The position numbers and the translations under genes were made by a program. A DNA stretch of 64,000 nucleotides from positions 62,215,501 to 62,279,500 of the forward strand of contig JALMGJ010000001.1 of assembly GCA_023362775.1 (NCBI GenBank), given 5' to 3'. This DNA is from Charina bottae (lineage: Eukaryota; Chordata; Lepidosauria; Squamata; Charinaidae). Below, one piece after another: positions 45,917 to 58,052 of this stretch. Position 1 is the first letter of the stretch, and every line of letters begins with the position of its first letter. The notes beneath the pieces are model-generated. The model was given only the letters and a program-made list of their open reading frames with translations, searched no databases and was not told where the DNA came from.

Positions 45917-46538
45917 ACATTAATTCAGACAATCAGTCATTTAGTCCTAAGAAGAGGGGTGCTAACTCCAAGCCTTACTTGGATGTAAGATGTCTTGGGC
46001 TTACATGTTCCCTCCACTTTTTTGGTGTGGCCCCAAGAAGCAGACTGGAAGGGCGAGCTTATATTAGGAATTAGGGGGAAACAGGAAGTCATTATCTGGC
46101 ATTTCATAAGTGTTGTCGCTTTGTTTCTCAAAACAAAAAAATCTGATATTTTGGGTTGCCTTTGAAACAAGAACAGCTATTCAGGATTGTATGATTTATA
46201 CTTACTGTGAATTAAAGGTAACAATATCATTTTATACATGTCTGCAAGAAAAGTGGCTTGGAAAAGGGCTTAGTAATAGTTTCCCATGTGCTTTTAAGCC
46301 GTAATCTAAAGGGAACAAGGCCTGTATTCCTGGAAAATGATGGGGAAAGCAGAAATGTAATGTCTTCCCATCACACACTCACGTGCATAGTTGAACTATC
46401 CTTCACATATTGAAAGTTTACTTGCTTCAAGTGTTCTGAAATGGTGCTTTTCAGGTGGAAAAAGCTGAGTCTAAATAAAATAAGTTGATGAAATGAGTTC
46501 TAAAATCAGTGTTCAGTGTATATTTAGCATAGGGAGGG

Positions 46539-46572
<34 letters not shown>

Positions 46573-48640
46573 CCATCAAGTTGGTGTTGATTCTGAGCAA
46601 CCACATAAATAGATTCTCTCTGGGCAGCATAGGTCTGCCTATTTCAGAAATAGTAATATTTCAGAAACTGGATTGAGCTGGTTTAGTTTGTATCCTATTT
46701 CTCTTTCCTCTTGTAATGGGACTGCAAAGACTTCTGTTTTTGATTAACTGAACCTTTGCATGTCAGCCTATGGTTATTAATTGAAACAAGTCAGTTTCAT
46801 AAGCTATAGCTTAATATTGACTTGCTTAAACCAAACCAATGAGGTAAATTAGCAAACTCTTGGTAATCAAAAATGGGAGTCTTACCACAGTTGATGGTCT
46901 TCTTTGGCTAAATGTAATGTGTGATGCTGAAAAGAACACGAATTCTGTTTAACTTAGCAGGAATTTGAAACCAATGTGGTTTTGCACATCAGTCTTAATC
47001 ACGTTTTGTGGCTTTTCAATAGTCGAGGAGCCATATGGGTCACAGATAAAGTGTCTGCATTTATTACAACCAGCCATGGTTAACATGTGCAGATGTATCA
47101 AGTAGTATTTCCTTCCCACATGTAGAATTGCATAGTGATATACAGAAGACTGCAATGTAGTATATCTGATTTTCTGAGAAACAGTGTTACAAGATTGTGC
47201 AGTTTGTTAGAAAAATGGGTTTCCTAATAGATTCATACATTTCAAGGCATCACAGTTATTATTTTGAATTGATGCTTGATCTAGGATATCTTTAAATCCA
47301 ACTTATCACTTGCTTCAATTTCAGTCTACAATATGGAAATTCTTATTTTTCCCTCCTCTATTTAGTCCCTCTTCTATTTCTCTTTTTTGATCTATAACCT
47401 CTCTCTCCCCCTCCCCCCTCCCTGGAAAAAGTCTAAGTGGGACAAGTCACATTAGAGGCTGATATGTAAAAAAATTATTGTATTTTATCACCTTAATCTA
47501 CAGAAAGAGAAGAAAATGAGGAGAAAAATAACAAAGGAAAAAAGCACAGAGAAAAACAAGAAAAAAGGAAACAATAAAACATAGTATATTACATATGGGG
47601 AATCTTTCAGCCTAATTTTAAACACATCATTAAACCTTGACTGCACAAAAGAATATTGATCAGTCTTTCCAATACACAGATAGAAAAAGAAATAATTATT
47701 TCCAGTTAGTTAAAAGAATTCAAACAATAAATTAAACCCCAATATGCATTCTTTCTTTATTTACTTATTCTTTTGTCATTTTAACTGTTATTCACCAAGA
47801 AAACCAGATTTGGAAAGTATTGAGAAATATCTGTTTCCCCAAACATTTTTATAGAACTACAAAGTTCTGCTTTAGCAGTTGAAGACCAATGGTCTCATTT
47901 ATTAAAATTGGAGCACTGAGAATTTATTACTGTCTACTTTGCATTTTATGTACATCTTACATACGTAGTTAGAAAATGGAGGTGTATTTGGGACTATTAG
48001 GCAAACAGATTTTGAAGAGACATGTCCCTTTTTATATTTGCTAAAGGAAACACTTGTATCACTTGGAGTACATCTGCAGCAAATCTAAACAATGTGTATT
48101 TGATGCGAAACAGCCAGTGCATTTTCTCCATTTTTTCCTTGACTGTTTCATGGTCCATTGACTTGATGGTTAACTGTGCAATACCCATTAGAGATCCATA
48201 ATGGTGACTTTTCCTTCATTCTTGCAACGGAGATGGAGTCACCAGGAGCAATGCATTTTTGGGGTAAATGACTACATAATGCAGTCATTGAGAGAAGACT
48301 TTCATTGTAGCACAAGCAAGAAAATTAAAAGTGGAAACTGTTATTCTTGTCATTGATACTTAAAGGAAATATATATTCAGGACTTTAAATAAGTGTCTGA
48401 GGTCATATTGTTACTGCAGAGTGAGTCCATCTTTTGTGCTTTCTGTTAGAATGAGAGTATTATTTAGGGCTAAAGTACCTAATGTGTAGATACTTCAATT
48501 AAATCTTGAAGCATCTTTTCTTTTTTTCTAAGCCTAATTACAGCTACTGTAAGACCTGAATTGGATTGAGGTGACATTACTTAGAGTGCAGAAATGTGAA
48601 AGTCCCTTCCATGATATTTGTGAAAACTGAGAAGGTAGTA
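45917..48640. other. Intronic sequence with an (ATTG)n tract and an old repeat trace
   Basis: A microsatellite of eight ATTG units lies at 46541-46572, followed by ccatcaagttggtgttgatt, a phrase typical of RTE-related repeat 3' ends. Poly-purine and poly-pyrimidine tracts lie near 47.35-47.57 kb. No exon was recognised. Confidence 0.45.
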
Positions 48641-48775
48641 AAAGGTAAAGGTTCCCCCCGCACCTTTGTGCAGTCGTGTCCGACTCTAGGGGCCGGTGCT
48701 CATCTCTGTTTGTTGGCCGAAGAGCCAGTGTTGTCCGAAGACGCTTTCACGGTCATGTGGCCGCATGACGCATGT
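48641..48775 (-). mobile_element. tRNA-derived SINE, 5'-truncated
   Basis: Only the 3' third is present (ggtaaaggttccccccgcac to gtggccgcatgacgcat), flanked by the 10-bp duplication GAAGGTAGTA at 48631-48640 and 48776-48785. It therefore inserted already truncated. Confidence 0.88.
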
Positions 48776-48944
48776 GAAGGTAGTAGTTATACATAAAATT
48801 ACTGTTATGCCAAGTAATCTTCACATAGTTTTTGCCTTTTGAATTGGAACTGAAGCAAAAAGGCATAAACCATATTAGAAAGGGGAATTGTTTCAGAAAA
48901 AAATGCTGGTGGGGATAGTGGCTTTTTTAAAAAAAATTCTGACT

Positions 48945-49440
48945 GCTAGCTGGTGTTCGTGGATGGGCTCTGCTAGTCTTCTGCCTGTCTGTCCTACATA
49001 GTGGCTCTTACAGTCCTTACATTGTATGTTGTAGATGACTCCTGTTTTTTCTTCTTGGGCTACTGGGTCTTTTGGTTTGCTTAAGATGTTCTGAAGGGTT
49101 TTAGTTGATTTGTGTGCTATGGTGATGCCGTGTGGTTGTAACAGTCTGTTGGTAGTTTCCGAGATGTTTCTGATGTATGGCAGTGTTATCCTTTTCATAG
49201 CTTATGTTGGTTGTGCTGTAGTGGGTTGAGTGGTCAGGCACTTTTTGATAAAGTTGCGTGGGTATCCATTTTGCTGGAAGATGCCATATAGGTGGTCTGT
49301 TTTATTTTTCTGGTGTTCTGGGTTGCTGCAGTGCGTTTCTGCTCATCTGAATAATGTTCTTACACAGCTTCTCTTGTGGGAGGTTGGGTTGTTGCTTTGT
49401 AGTGGAGCACTTGGTTAGTGTGGGTTGATTTTCGGTACAT
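48945..49440 (-). mobile_element. Penelope-like element fragment with GIY-YIG nuclease
   Basis: On the - strand the frame ending near 48945 reads TGVIYNIQCKDC, then KSHYVGQTGRRLAEPIHEH, the GIY-YIG endonuclease signature of Penelope-like elements (VIY ... YVGQT, with the following RRL and IHEH). Upstream, in another frame, a connector-like tract (CSNPEHQKNKTDHLYGIFQQ, then NGYPRNFIKKCL) is what lies between PLE reverse transcriptase and nuclease. It is truncated at both ends and frameshifted. Confidence 0.82.
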
Positions 49441-49445
49441 ATTTG

Positions 49446-52400
49446 TGTATGTCAAAATACATACTTTGAAAATACTGTGAAGTGTTTCTCAACTCAGAAA
49501 CCCTGCATGGGGAAGCTACAGAATAGCAATATGATAGCAAAAAAGTATATCCTCATTTCATTTTCCCAGTGTGTGTGTGTGGAGAGGGGGGAATAACTTG
49601 CTAAAACTTTGCATATGATGTGTGGACAACAGTGCATACATTTATAGAAATGCATATGAAATCTCTATGCATTTTTGTGCATACATTAAATGATCTAATT
49701 GAATAATTATATATTATTTTAAAGAAAATAAGTGAAAATAAAAAAGGCAGACTCTTCCATTTCTAATAAACAGGAGACCCCTATGGTAGTAAATACAATT
49801 TAATTAACTGAGAACGCTAACATTATTTTCTTGTTTCTAGCTAGTTTGTTGAAAAATTGGCTTCCTTTTCAAAACCTGTTTTTGTACTCAGAGCAGTAGT
49901 AGATACAGCAGCAGGTAAGTAAGCAAATCTTTCCAGATGAAACCTGTCTCTGGTATTTGGCACTTCTTTAATGTCCTCTCCTAAAAATGCAGGCTTGTAC
50001 CTCATCAAGCAAGTTGGGCTAATTATCCCCTTATCCATGCCCAGCCCAGAATTGCATAGTTCTGATAGGTGTGCTGTAGTTCTGTAATATATGGAATGCT
50101 GGAAGAATTCCAGAAGCTGTTAGTGAAACTTTCAAATATAAGAGAATAGGCATTTAATTTAAAGCCGAGTTTAATTTACCTGTAAGGAGGTTGATAGTAG
50201 ATATCTGGGAATACTCTTAGGTCTTGCTTGCACCTGAAGAATGAAAAATTAGATGTTCAAAGGTCCTGTTTAAAGTGACAATCCTGCTGCACATTTTACA
50301 TGGGAGGAAATTGTGTTGAATTTACTGAGAGGCACTGTGAGATATTGATTAGAATGTTGGAATACAAATGGAGATGGCAGAGATCAGTAGATGGCATTGA
50401 GACAGTCACCAGTTCTTAGGCTAAATCATAAGTTTATTGTAAGAAAGCATAGCCCTAAAATTTAGCAGTTTGTTGCTGACTTTGCTGCTACAAGCCCCAG
50501 GGGTTTGTCATTTTCTGCATGCACTGCAGTTAGTATCAGGCTTCTGGTCTTTCCTCTCCTTCTCTATTGTTGTTAAGGTTTAAAAGTGTCTGCTTTCAGT
50601 TATGAACTAATCAACTAACTTCCTTGTTACATCTTAGCTCTAGTTAGTTCAGAATCTAGATCAAGAGTGAAGAACTGTTTTATGTTGAAGAAATGCAAGC
50701 TGATCTGCCATACCAGATGATGTCAGAAGCAAAGTTTATCTGATACTACTTGATTGTGTCATTTAAGGTTTATCCTCTGACTTCAGCCATTTCTCCACAG
50801 AGAAATCTAATTTGCCCAGCCTTTTCCAGATAGCGAAGATATGTGCTGGATGAATTAGGTCAAACAGGAGTATCTGTCCCAATCTCCAGTCAGAGAACCT
50901 ATCAAGTCACCAGTGTTAACTTTGCCTGGGGCATATCTTCACAAATGGTGTTTGGTGAACCAGTTTGGCCAGGATTGTAGATAATTCAAAGAATTAAACT
51001 ATGAATTATGATCTTCACTTCTGAGCACACTAGAGTTTTGAGATTTTGAGTTTTGCTACACCTGAAACTAGGGAGGGAATCATTCAGGCAAAATTCCTTG
51101 AAAAATTGCCTGTAAGAATTCAAGCAACAAATTACTAACTATTAGAAAAAAGGTTTAATGGTGAATGGATAGAGCATTCTGTCCCTATTTTGGCCAGTTC
51201 CTCTTATGAGTAAAGTTCAGGCTAGTAAAATATTTTGTAGGCTAAAAAGGCAGCAACTGTGAAGAAGGCAGAACATCCCCTTCCTGTTTGGTTTCTTTAT
51301 TGAATATGCAGGACATGCAGCACACATAGAAGAGATAGAATGATATCTGCCTTGACCACCAATGTGGAGTCTACTCATCTTCCATCAGCCCTAGCCAGCC
51401 CTAGCCTGGGCATTAATGAAGAATTGTGTCTGTTGTAGCCCCCCTTCTGGAGAGCCAAACACTACCAACTCTGTGCTCTGGCAAAGACTCTACAGTCATA
51501 AAACCTGAGTCCAATGTCAGGAAAGAGCCGCTGGAAGAACCAAGTAGTCTACTTGGATGGGTGGGCGAACAGTGTGCCTTTCTTTTTGTTTGAGCTGGCA
51601 AAGGAGAGATTGAGTGTTCTACCTCTCTTCTGCGGTAGCCCACTCACTAACTATGGTGAACATTCTATGCTGACCAAGCATATTGTTAAGAAAGAGGGTT
51701 ATGTAAGTATAAGCAAGGAGCGGCTGTTCACATCCATGCAGTGGGACATGGTAAAGAGAAAACATGCATTGGATTCTGCAACATTGAATTCCACTCTTAT
51801 AAGCACAGCTTTTACACATTTTTTTCTCATGCCATTTTTAATATTTCCTCATTCTTCATTATGAATAGATGTACGAAGTATTTGGGCAAAGCTATTTGAA
51901 AGAAAACCATATTCTGTTTTTTTTTAAAATCCTTTACACTCACTATATGTTAGATTTATTCAGAAGTGCATGTGAATGCAAAAAATTAGTTTATATATAA
52001 GACAATCCTAATTTATTCCAATTTATTTTTAGTATTTAGTTCCTATCTTTCAGCCCACATGGCACTCAGGTCTTCAGGAAAGTGCATCGGACCCTATGGG
52101 CTATAACTAGGCATGGCAGTAGTGAAACTTTTGCACCTTAGTTCTGATTCCACCCCCATGCCCCCAAAATCTTGCTTCTTATTGCTTGCAATGGAAAATA
52201 GTAAATTTAGGCCAGTTCTCAAGCTGGTCTAATACACTCTTCAGTTGGAAATGTGCTGGCTTTCCAAGAACTATATGTACTTTCCAATCCGGTTTTTCTC
52301 CTACTTCTGTCCTTTTTGGAGATTCCCAAAGTCAAGAGTTTTCCTGACTTTGGAATAAAGCAGCTATGGAGTCTGACTGGTGGGCCAGAGGGCCTTATAG

Positions 52401-52504
52401 ATATGAGTTCCCCATCAGAAATTGGAACTCTCCTTTCAGCTCCATCTCTGGCATCCTGAGTCTTGTAATGTCTCAGAGAAACAAGCTACGTGAGTGTGAT
52501 AACT
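49446..52504. other. Intronic sequence with no recognised feature
   Basis: About 3 kb without a clear element. The 116-codon open frame at 51514-51864 has no motif and no splice context. Decayed repeats may be present. Confidence 0.35.
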
Positions 52505-52529
52505 ATTATGCAATTTATATGCAGAATCT

Positions 52530-52715
52530 AACTGACCTTGCATGATTAAAACAACTAAGGTTAGTCATACCTGGTTAGCACTTGTATGGGAGAGCACCAG
52601 GTAATATGAAGGCTGTAGATTAGACTAGGGAGCAACCTCCATCCCACCACAACAATATATTACTTCAGTATTGCTGCCAAGAAAATGACATTTCTATATA
52701 ATTGCCAGGAATTTT
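52530..52715 (+). mobile_element. 5S rRNA-derived SINE
   Basis: The tract acctggttagcacttgtatg, ggagagcaccaggtaatatg and aaggctgtag follows the 3' two-thirds of 5S rRNA (CTGGTTAG.ACTTGGATGGGAGA...GCTGTAG) with scattered changes. A SINE-like body and tail (gctgccaagaaaatgac) follow. 5S-headed SINEs are known in amniotes. It is too mutated to be a 5S gene. Confidence 0.7.
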
Positions 52716-52865
52716 GCTCAACTCGAGAAAATCATTATATGTTTATATAGTCAGAGGCTAGTTTGAATATTTAATCTCATAAATATGCATCAAGGGAACG
52801 GGTGTAATTATGATATTTATAAATGTATAGAATATTTGTAAACTTTTACTTATTTATACAATCTT

Positions 52866-53047
52866 TTTTTTATAGTAAATTTTATTAGGTTTCTAGAGAA
52901 GAATAAAAACTACAAAAAGACAAAAAACTACAAACAAAGGAAAAAAAACAAAAAAAAGTGTGGAAACAAGAGAATTTTTTTTTCAAATTTACAAAAAGAT
53001 GTGGCTTCTGACTTTTAACAGCAAGGATATACAAAGTAAAAAGACTT
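52866..53047 (-). mobile_element. Short 5'-truncated L1-like insertion
   Basis: It begins, on the - strand 3' side, with a T-rich run and tatagtaaattttattaggt, similar in style to the 44.6-kb L1 end, and is A/AC-rich throughout. TACAATCTT occurs at 52857-52865 and 53048-53056 as a 9-bp duplication. There is no coding part. Confidence 0.6.
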
Positions 53048-53056
53048 TACAATCTT

Positions 53057-53480
53057 CCCTAAAAAAGTAAGGTTGGAGAGTAGATGGAGATTGTCCAGGA
53101 CTTTGGGTCCAGTGATGGCCTCTTGAGGAGGGGGCACAACACAGCCTCGCCCAAGGTGGTGGGAACAACTCCTTCCCTCAAAGAAGCAGATGTCACTGCA
53201 TGAACCCAGCAACAGGTCATCTCCCAGGTGGCCTTGACCAGCCAAGAAGGACTTGAATCTAACGAACAGGTCGCTGAACTCACAGTCCAGAGGACTTCAT
53301 TCCACTTCATTAGGAGTCACAGGCACAAACTCACTCCAGATAACCCTACAAAACTCTGCCTCAGGCACTCCTATGAAACTGTTCAACTCTGAACAAATCC
53401 AAGTGATTTTAACTGCCAAATAGCAAGAATAATCCTCACAACCACCCAAGTGATGTTTCTGTACTTATCCCTCCCCAGCA
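53057..53480 (-). mobile_element. L2/CR1-type LINE internal fragment
   Basis: On the - strand CSLDSSPSWLVKATWEMTCC, then SLREGVVPTTLGEAVLCPLL and RPSLDPKSWTI match the segment just before the reverse transcriptase in the 17.2-20.2 kb copy (CDLDPCPSWLVQ ... FPAAFKEALVHPLL). Confidence 0.8.
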
Positions 53481-53585
53481 GGGAACAGGCCACTTAAACT
53501 GGATGAGATCTTACTGTCTTAATAAGATCAAAATACATATAACTTGATTCCTCCTCTTTCTGGAGTCATGATACATGCATTTTGA

Positions 53586-53586
<1 letters not shown>

Positions 53587-53631
<45 letters not shown>

Positions 53632-54075
53632 GATTTGGACACCATCCGACTCCAACTCTGGGTGGCTCATAGAATAAAAACAAATAACAATATACAGTCC
53701 TAATTAAAAAAAGATAACAAGGTGGTGAATCTGGCCAACAGCAACTTACATACACCCTTCAAGGGGTTCCAACTACCCTAGCTAAAGCCTGGGAGAAGAG
53801 CCAGGTCTTTAAGGCCCTCTGCAATGCCATCAGGGTCGGAGCCACCCAGATCTCAGGGGTAACTTTATTGCAGAGGACAGGCGCCATGACAGAGGAGACA
53901 TGCGTCTGGGGTCCTGATAAATGACGCTATTTGTTTGAAGGAAACCGGAACTTGCCAAGCCTGTTGGATTGTACTGGCTGGGCTGATACCACAGGAGATA
54001 GGCAGTCCCTCAAAAAACCAGGCTGTACGCCATGTCGGGCTTAATTGATCATAACCAGCCCCTTGAATTACACCT
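53587..54075 (-). mobile_element. Diverged L2/CR1-type LINE 3' end with (AAT)n tail
   Basis: On the - strand a decayed C-terminal segment and a 3' end (gagccacccagagttggagt) lead into a clean (AAT)n tail, seen as (ATT)n at 53587-53631 on the + strand. Its sequence differs from the younger copies, so it is an older subfamily. Confidence 0.7.
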
Positions 54076-55545
54076 GAATTATATTTATCCATAATTTGTC
54101 CCCACACTTTTTATAGGCTACTTTTGTCAGTTGTTGTCTCCTTGTTTCTGCAAGCCTTGAAATACAAAAGAATATGTATTTTTATTCATAGCACACAATT
54201 CTGAAATTAAATGAATCTAAGGGAGTGCCTGTTCTGATGAAAGGAAATCTATTTAAGTAAAACAATAAGGATAATAACATTGCCAAGTAGTTTTGATTTT
54301 CAATTTGCAAAAGCAAAACTTAGACATGAACCAATCCTGCCCTTAATGATCTTTGTCTAGTTTCCTTCCATTCTTCCTACTTTTTCATTTCTAGCTGTTG
54401 TCTTAGATTACAGAATGGATTGCGTTGTCTTGCTGTAGTCTTCTCCAAATTGATGCCTTCAGATGTTTCTGACTACAATCCCAGAATTCCCCAGCCTTGT
54501 TGCTTGATTGGCTAGGTTTTACCAGGATTCTATGCAGCTGTCTCTTTGTAAAAATCACTCTAACCATTCTACATATCTGCAGCCTTTTTTCCCTAATGGC
54601 AGGGCTTTGACATGAGAAGAACAAGAGAAAGGGGCAAGCAGAATGGGGAAGGAACTGAAAACTTGTTCAGATATCTAGTTGAGTACTTGTAGGGTTCAAA
54701 CTGGGTTGTGCTCAGAGCTCTGTCCTTCCATCCTTCCGTTCCACATAATCAGATGGAGATCTGAAGAGCTATATTTCTAGTTATCCTGAATGTCGGTACA
54801 GCCCTCCATGTGATCTGGAGGCCTGTTTTATTAGGGTCCTGGATCACCAAGAGAGGCATATTCTCATTCAAGCTAATGTGAGTGCATGTCCTCTTCAGAC
54901 CTCCATCTGAATGTAGGGCACTCAGGGAATAAAGTTCAGCACTGTTTGTGAGACTCCATTCTCTACCCAGTTGGATCCCTCCGTACTTAGATAAACAGGG
55001 CTAGGTTCCTCTCTGCTCCCAACTATGGGAAAAATTTAGAATAGTCATTTCTTTCCCATAGATTGCAATCGGAAAAACAACAGCTCTGGTAACCAGAGAG
55101 GGAAAATGCAATCATGTCTTACTTTCTTAGCTGCTGGTCTGATGCTAGGGCATTAGAAATATTGGAACCTCTGACAGCAGTATACTCCAGCTGAGGGAAC
55201 AAGAGTCCCTACTACCTGTGGAATCTTATTCATGTTTCCTCAGAAGTAGGGTTTATTATAGTAATGGAGGCTAGAAACATGTGCTGGATTACACCCATAA
55301 CTTACTGGCATATACAGTTGTCTTCAATTTTGTTTAGTCTTTGCAGGGGCAGATTAAAAAGAAAGCCAACAACTCTCCAGTCTTTTGTTTCCCAAAAGTG
55401 TGAAACTACTTTGAAGGTATCAATTTGGAGCAGAAAACGACAAGAGCAGGAAGACTTCTTGTCTTCCTCGTGATTTGCCTAAATAGTAAAGTTAATTTCA
55501 ATAATACGCAAATGAGATTGCTTGGGGCTGAACTGTGGTAACCCT
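54076..55545. other. Intronic sequence with a small repeat trace
   Basis: A tract near 54445-54535 (ttcagatgtttctgactaca, cagaattccccagcc) resembles the arms of small palindromic MITEs. Nothing else is recognised. Confidence 0.35.
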
Positions 55546-55640
55546 GTGTTGATTGATTGATTGATTTAAAAAGACTTATATAGCCACTCATATTGTAACA
55601 ACAACCTTGGGGAGCACACAAAACAGTCAAAACATCAACC
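55546..55640 (-). repeat. LINE 3' terminus relic with (GATT)n tail
   Basis: A TTGATTGATTGATTGATT run is followed by taaaaagacttatatagccactc ... ccttggggagcacacaa, which reads backwards like a decayed L2/CR1 3' end. Confidence 0.4.
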
Positions 55641-56438
55641 ACCCCCCAAACAATTAGAATGAAAATCTATAAAAACTCGTTAAAAACTCATGGCACTCCA
55701 GTATGTAGCATTCTCCCATACATCCACATACCATCTTAGTTGTTTCCAGCCTCATCCTACCCCGATGATTGTGTTAGAACTCTTATTTTAAGAAATGAAT
55801 TGGCTTTTGGAATCCTCTTTCTGTATGATAAAACCTTTTGGCTTTCCACAACAATGTTCCCAAGAAGGAGACCTCTTGGGAAATGCTTCAGTGTTAATTC
55901 CTGTTTTTATCAGCATTAATAATAATTGAAAGTTGTTATGGATGTGCACCAGTGCTAATTATGGTTAAGGCTACTTTTGGTACCATGTTTTCTACTTCAC
56001 ACTGTACTAACTTTAGTTAACCTCCAGTGGAAAAGGCCAAGGAGCATTCGGCCAGGTTATGAGAATACTTGCATCCCCAAGATGGAATTCTGTTTGCAAA
56101 CCACAATTGATGCAGACAGTCTGGCAGTCTTTCTGATCCTGTTTTCAATTTCTATCCTTTGGCTTAGTGGTATGCTTCTTTTTTCTAGTCCAGAACTGAA
56201 GAAGGAAATCATTAGTAGTAGACAGTGAGTTCAAAGAGAACATGTTGGACATGTACCCATACAGTGTTTCTTCAAAGAAAATTGTCATTTGTGGGTTTGG
56301 CCAGATGAATTTTTTGGGATCCAAGGCCATGGGTCTGAACTATCTTTGAGAGCCAACAGCTGTTACTACCCCAAGGGAAATATCCTTTCCCAACCAACTC
56401 CATGGAAATTAACCACACTCTGTATTGCTGTTTTTCAG
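55641..56438. other. End of intron 1, including the splice acceptor
   Basis: No mobile element is recognised close to exon 2. A pyrimidine-rich tract tgctgtttttcag ending at 56438 is the best acceptor upstream of the start codon. Confidence 0.45.
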
Positions 56439-56589
56439 GGTATTGCTGTGGTATCTACCTTTGGTATGGGCAACCTTTTGCAAACCTGGAGGAGAAGAGC
56501 TGGAAGTAGAGGAACAGCATTCAAAGCTTTCTTACTAAGAAGACCCAAAGTGTGAGAAGGAGAGGGATAGCTTCTTTAGCTTAACAGTC
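56439..56589 (+). other. PTPN14: 5' UTR part of PTPN14 exon 2, with an upstream ORF
   Basis: The exon is taken to begin after the CAG at 56436-56438. Its untranslated part contains an ATG at 56466 that opens a 29-codon frame ending in TGA at 56553-56555, 34 bases before the main start and in a different frame. The true acceptor could differ by some bases because untranslated sequence gives no coding check. Confidence 0.55.
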
Positions 56590-56763
56590 ATGCCTTTTGG
56601 GCTGAAATTGCGAAGGACACGGCGCTATAATGTCCGGAGCAAGAACTGTTTCATGACCCGGATTCGATTATTGGACAACAGTGTGATTGAGTGCACCCTG
56701 TCTGTGGAGAGCACTGGGCAAGAATGCTTGGAGGCCGTGGCTCAGAGGCTGGAATTACCAGAG
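56590..56763 (+). CDS. PTPN14: PTPN14 first coding exon (residues 1-58)
   Basis: The exon encodes the N-terminus of tyrosine-protein phosphatase non-receptor type 14, a cytoplasmic/nuclear phosphatase that binds YAP and acts in Hippo signalling and cell-junction control. It begins [15 protein letters not shown] and continues through [20 protein letters not shown] to [15 protein letters not shown]. This matches the conserved PTPN14 start, including the F1 lobe of the FERM domain from about residue 21. Paralogue PTPN21 begins MPLPFGLKLKRTRRY and is clearly less similar. The start has G at -3 (cagtcATGc). The exon ends at a codon boundary before GTGAGG (donor at 56764), so the intron is phase 0. 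The frame stays open past the donor until 56886, but that sequence loses all family similarity. Confidence 0.96.
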
Positions 56764-56889
56764 GTGAGGGGAACCCAGGAAAAGACCATCTGTCACTTGC
56801 CACTTGGTGTATTTTTAGCTCAGGCTGTTTGGAATCTGTTTATTAGAATCGTGGTGTTCTTGGATTTGGTCCAATCTTATCACTGAATG

Positions 56890-58044
56890 GAACTTTGGCA
56901 AACATACCTTGCTTACACAAACAACAGGGCAGTCGATTACCTATAGTTTGGATTGTGATTCAGTGTTATTTCCTGTCAGGACAAAACTCTAACTAATATG
57001 CAAGGGAACATCTTCCTCTTTGTCCATAAGCAAAAGGCTGCTTTACATTTGGAGGGGATAACAATACATCCACATTCACACATGACGTCAGACCACTTTT
57101 GTAAATGGGGGTGGCTATACCTATGAAATATGTGTCTGTTTTGCTGGAAGAAGTGCCTTAAAGTCCATTTTTTTCTTCTGTTTCATTAAACAGTCCATGA
57201 CAGGTAAGGCTGATTCTAGCAATACAGTCTAGTGTGTGTTTAGAAAGTCAGCCAATTGTCACTGAAGTATTGTGGAGTTTCAGCATGAATCTCAATTCAC
57301 TACTATCACAAAACTCTTCACAAGTCAGATTTTATTGCCCCCAAAGCCTGGAGCACAATAACTGTGTTTCCTCTAAACGGAAGAATGGTGCTGTTTACTT
57401 CAGCCACAGAACTGGAAATCACCGTTTGAAATATAGTGACAAACTGCTGAATAACAGTGGTGTGATTTCCCCACCAAGTTTTTAAAAAAGGGTGTATGAA
57501 TGTTATGGCTGACTTTATTTCAAAAATAATCATAAAGGAGGAGAAAAATCAGACTGAAAATTCTGCTCCTGCTCTCTGGTAATGTCATTATGTCACTACA
57601 GTACCTTCTACCCATCCCTGCAGCCCTCAGCCATCTATTTTTGTTTTAAGCAAGAGGTTGCTCCAGCAGCGTTGGGAGGGGGCCAGCCTCACCCCTTTAG
57701 TTGAGTCACAACATTACATGCCCCAAAGTGCCTTGTCCTTCTGACAAAAGCAGTGAGTTCCATAGGAGTTGTGGAGGTGCCCTTCACTGAAAATAAAATA
57801 AAATAAAAATGGCCTGCACCAGCTTTAAAGGATATCCCAATTATCCTGGAAGCTTTCTATTGGGTGCAGATGTTCATATGAGTGAAATTTGGGTCACTCT
57901 GAAGAATAGTATAAATTATACCCCAAGGGAGCAAGCAAAATTTTCATTCGTTAACTAAAAGCACAAAGTTTATGTTACTCTTAATGGATTTGCCTCTATG
58001 CTTAATGGCCATTTTCCCCCCTGTGAAGTATATGTGGGACTGTA
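56890..58044. other. Intron 2 sequence with no recognised feature
   Basis: Unique-looking intronic DNA with no clear repeat or exon. Confidence 0.4.
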
Positions 58045-58052
58045 TTCTATAG

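Larger units (their letters stand above)
497..56438 (+). other. PTPN14: Putative PTPN14 intron 1 (about 55.9 kb)
   Basis: This is the span between the consensus donor at 497 and a good acceptor (polypyrimidine tract then CAG) ending at 56438. I found no host exon inside it. All protein-like segments trace to retroelements. A very long first intron is usual for this gene family. Its content is itemised separately below. Confidence 0.5.

Noticed and set aside
51514..51864. A 116-codon open frame as an exon or processed pseudogene
   Set aside because: I recognise no protein family in it, and it lacks a poly-A tail, target duplication or splice sites.
52530..52640. A functional 5S rRNA gene
   Set aside because: Only part of the 5S sequence is present, with many substitutions and a SINE-like body after it.
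56764..56886. Extension of the PTPN14 first coding exon to the stop at 56884-56886
   Set aside because: Family similarity stops exactly at residue 58, where a GTGAGG donor occurs and the next exon continues the protein in phase.
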